Positions 62,732 to 64,000 of a stretch of 64,000 nt of DNA are shown piece after piece; position 1 is the stretch's first letter, and each line of letters opens with the position of its first letter. Under the pieces are notes generated by a model. That model searched no databases, was not told the DNA's origin, and saw nothing but the letters and a program-made list of their open reading frames with translations. The translations under genes and the position numbers were made by a program. This DNA is from Symsagittifera roscoffensis (lineage: Eukaryota > Xenacoelomorpha > Acoela > Convolutidae), in the NCBI RefSeq assembly GCF_963678635.1, contig NC_087064.1, positions 63,047,548-63,111,547 on the forward strand. The letters run 5' to 3'.

Positions 62732-62758
62732 AATGTCAACCTCAGATTTAATCAAGAT
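62732..62758 (-). promoter_or_regulatory. MO25 5' leader bounded by a 3' splice site
   Basis: On the minus strand GATTTTCCAG ends at 62759, leaving a 27-nt leader ahead of the ATG. As for the dynein gene, this could be a 5'UTR intron acceptor or a spliced-leader acceptor. Confidence 0.4.
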
Positions 62759-64000
62759 CTGGAAAATCAACATATCATATTTTATCAACAGAATTGGAAA
62801 CAGACCATCTTAGCATAAATAATCATTATCGAACATAAATGATCATTATGAAGAGCAAAAAACTTTTGGAAGCAAATACTTCAATTTGATTCTAGATTGA
62901 TGAATCAGAAGATCAACATTTACACCAAGGCGAAGCCGAGCTTCAAACCACCTGCGATACAACACAAAACAATCACTAAACCGGAAAAATAAATCAGAAA
63001 TGCTGAAATCTATCAAAACGAATTAAAAATTTTCAAAAGTTAAACCAAGAGTTTAGAAGGTGAAAAAAATCAGAAAAAAAATTACCAAGCTGTAAGCAAG
63101 CCGAAAATACCTGAGAGGAAATGTAACATTCGCCCGGAAGTACATATCGACGGAAAATAAAGCTAGGTTCTAAAACGACTGGCTAGCGTCTAAACACAGC
63201 TCTACATGCTTTTCACCGTCTCTGCCAAAGCCAGTTCTTTTGGTGGTCTTTCTAACATCGGATCGACAATAAAAAACGTTACTGTTTCCGGCTTCGATCA
63301 GAATGCTCTACTGTGACATTCGACCAGAATGGACCAAAATGCAAATTCAGGATATTCGGAATTTTAGCAGCGAACCTTCCGAATTGACGGTTTTAAATGA
63401 TTAACAACGTTATTGGGACGATTAGTCAAACGGTGAAGGTCCAGATATTCTGGTATTTTAAAATTTTAAAAATTCGAAGTATGACGTCATATTTCTGAGA
63501 AACGTCAGAAACGGTCATTTTTGATAGAAAACCGGAGGAAAACACAACAACATTAGTTGCGATAGCGATAACAACAAGAATTGTGATTAAAAAACAACAA
63601 CAAATTGCAGAAGTAGCAGAGACCGTTCCGATTTGCAACTATTGTGTCGCTACAATAGTTGCAAGGCCGTTGCGAAAAACGGTGAAGGGTGGAAGACAGC
63701 CTTCCGGAAGGAAGATAGGAGCCTTATTTCCCCGGATTCAGGAATCCGGAGGGGTCTCGGGACTGGAACTTTTATTAACTTATATTAACTTTTAGGTTCC
63801 CTATTATGTTCTTGTAACATTCGTCTACTGCAGTCACACATGAGGCTTAAGAAAAATAGGCCCTATAACCATTGGCTCAAGAGTCAGGGACACTATCTCT
63901 TGTGTTTTTCTACCTCAAATCAGTCGGAGCCAATTCGGTTCGTTTGTGACATGAGACTACGACCCGTTACAGCTTAAAGGCTACTACTAAAATATGCCCC
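62759..64000. other. Region upstream of MO25
   Basis: It holds one short dispersed repeat (62928-62970: CAAGGCGAAGCCGAGCTTC then CACCTGCGATACAACAC). A 70-codon plus-strand frame at 63583 has no recognisable domain and is not called. A first non-coding MO25 exon could be here or beyond the edge. Confidence 0.5.

Noticed and set aside
63583-63795. 70-codon plus-strand ORF upstream of MO25
   Set aside because: Short, no family, no splice or promoter context that supports a gene.

Overview
The window is animal nuclear DNA: AT-rich, with spliceosomal GT-AG introns, dense dead and young transposons, and parts of two widely conserved host genes, both on the minus strand. One encodes an outer-arm axonemal dynein heavy chain, so the organism builds motile cilia or flagella. 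The lineage cannot be fixed from the sequence alone. An AG acceptor lies a few tens of bases upstream of both start codons, which would suit an animal with spliced-leader trans-splicing, but this is only suggestive.

Layout. Positions 198-16986 (minus) hold the first eight exons of a DNAH5/DNAH8-type dynein heavy chain, about 641 residues of the N-terminal tail; the gene runs off the left edge. Its 8.4 kb intron 1 and 4.0 kb intron 3 hold repeats and a nearly intact LINE. Positions 17027-27213 are intergenic and hold a second LINE of the same family (one frameshift), a 163-bp tandem array and tRNA-derived SINEs. Positions 27214-62731 (minus) hold a complete MO25/CAB39 gene: eight exons, 336 codons, every splice phase consistent. 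Its intron 5 (11.9 kb) holds a degenerate satellite, a Jockey-like LINE relic and SINEs. Its intron 1 (21.8 kb) holds the most notable object of the window.

That object is a 19.2-kb plus-strand LTR retroelement (42963-62126). Its pol is Ty3/gypsy-like, with all catalytic residues in one intact 2740-codon gag-pol frame. Its LTR copies look identical by eye, so it is young. Downstream of pol is a run of further open frames joined by 4-13 nt overlaps: two small hydrophobic proteins, a 378-codon frame with no ATG, an 872-codon envelope-type glycoprotein and a 601-codon orphan protein. A canonical intron starts 3 nt after the last stop. The 5' side carries an array of partial and full LTRs separated by an 18-nt spacer that looks like a copy of a tRNA 3' end, the trace expected when LTRs are joined with the tRNA-primer copy retained.

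How the parts relate. The host genes are unrelated in function (ciliary motility; the LKB1/STE20 kinase scaffold) and are simply neighbours. The retroelement lies antisense to MO25 and should be removed with intron 1 if splicing tolerates it. Its genes together look like a virus-like toolkit: capsid, protease, reverse transcriptase, RNase H, integrase, envelope with a PTAP-bearing tail, small membrane proteins and an unknown accessory protein.
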